Under the pieces are notes generated by a model. It did no database searches and was not told where the DNA came from. It saw nothing but the letters and a program-made list of their open reading frames with translations. Both the position numbers and the translations under genes were made by a program. A stretch of 21,481 bases of DNA from positions 1-21,481 of the forward strand of contig CANTEM010000007.1 of assembly GCA_947652805.1 (NCBI GenBank). The letters run 5' to 3'. Positions 21,338-21,481 of the stretch are shown here, piece by piece. The DNA is from an uncultured Clostridia bacterium (lineage in GTDB: Bacteria > Bacillota > Clostridia > Oscillospirales > CAG-272). Each line of letters starts with the position of its first letter. The stretch's first letter is position 1.

Positions 21338-21481
21338 AAGGCTCCCTTGTGTAAAGGTAGCTCCCGCGTTAGCGGGTGAGGGATTGTCCCTGTATCATTT
21401 TAGAGTATCTGCAAATCGACAGTTTTACAATCCCTCCGAGTTTTGCTACGCAAAACCCACCTCCCTTTGCACAAGGGAGGC
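21338..21481 (+). repeat. Structured intergenic repeat, copy E8 (reaches the window end)
   Basis: The core is 55 nt (21380-21434), oriented right. Flanking hairpins are CCCGC-GTTA-GCGGG and GTTTTGC-TAC-GCAAAAC. Terminal stems are GGCTCCCTT/AAGGTAGC (one mismatch) and CTCCCTTTG/CAAGGGAG. It follows the pyr terminator and may continue past the window. Confidence 0.83.

Noticed and set aside
1110..21481. CRISPR array
   Set aside because: The repeats are dispersed kilobases apart and structured, with no regular spacer-repeat units and no cas genes.

Overview
This window looks like chromosomal DNA from an anaerobic Firmicute of class Clostridia, probably Oscillospirales/Ruminococcaceae. The grounds are AGGAGG-type ribosome binding sites, SigA-type promoters, a class 1B PyrD with PyrK, a PduL-type phosphotransacylase, and the protein families present. 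The genus cannot be fixed from the sequence alone.

Layout. (1) 3-1058: 3' part of a lipoprotein alpha/beta hydrolase. (2) 1376-3563, minus strand: mdh then malic enzyme, a malate/pyruvate module. The upstream gene has a lactate dehydrogenase fold but carries Arg at the substrate-specificity position, so it is more likely a malate dehydrogenase. (3) 4202-9491: a K+ locus with a short KdpD-like kinase, an OmpR/KdpE-type regulator, two unequal TrkA subunits and TrkH. The trk promoter has phased direct repeats arranged like a pho box, followed by a possible attenuator. (4) 9981-11252: class I (subgroup Ic) aspartate aminotransferase-like gene. (5) 11405-12895: divergent PAP2-like membrane protein and XRE regulator with membrane domain, separated by a cluster of CTCTAC/GTAGAG half-sites. 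(6) 13010-13864: PduL-type phosphotransacylase and an HPr-like protein lacking the phospho-histidine. (7) 14207-14998: PgeF/YfiH laccase-domain protein. (8) 15029-21300: a complete pyrC-pyrK-pyrD-pyrF-pyrE-pyrB-pyrI operon with its own promoter, a leader terminator and a final terminator. It covers carbamoyl phosphate to UMP; carAB lies elsewhere.

The most striking non-coding feature is a family of structured intergenic repeats. Seven full copies and one coreless copy occupy nearly every long intergenic gap. Each full copy has an asymmetric core running from GGGATTGT to ACAATCCC (60 nt in four copies). The core is flanked by small hairpins whose sequences differ between copies while staying complementary, and by terminal stems such as GGCTCCC/GGGAGC. 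Two copies are bounded by perfect inverted repeats of 25 and 30 bp. One copy sits inside the pyr leader and one inside the K+ locus. I see no transposase, tRNA, rRNA or CRISPR array in the window.

The genes are mostly housekeeping: malate metabolism, K+ homeostasis, aspartate/oxaloacetate exchange and pyrimidine synthesis. The likely novelty lies in the repeat family and in the cis-regulatory regions in front of trkA, pyrC and the XRE gene.
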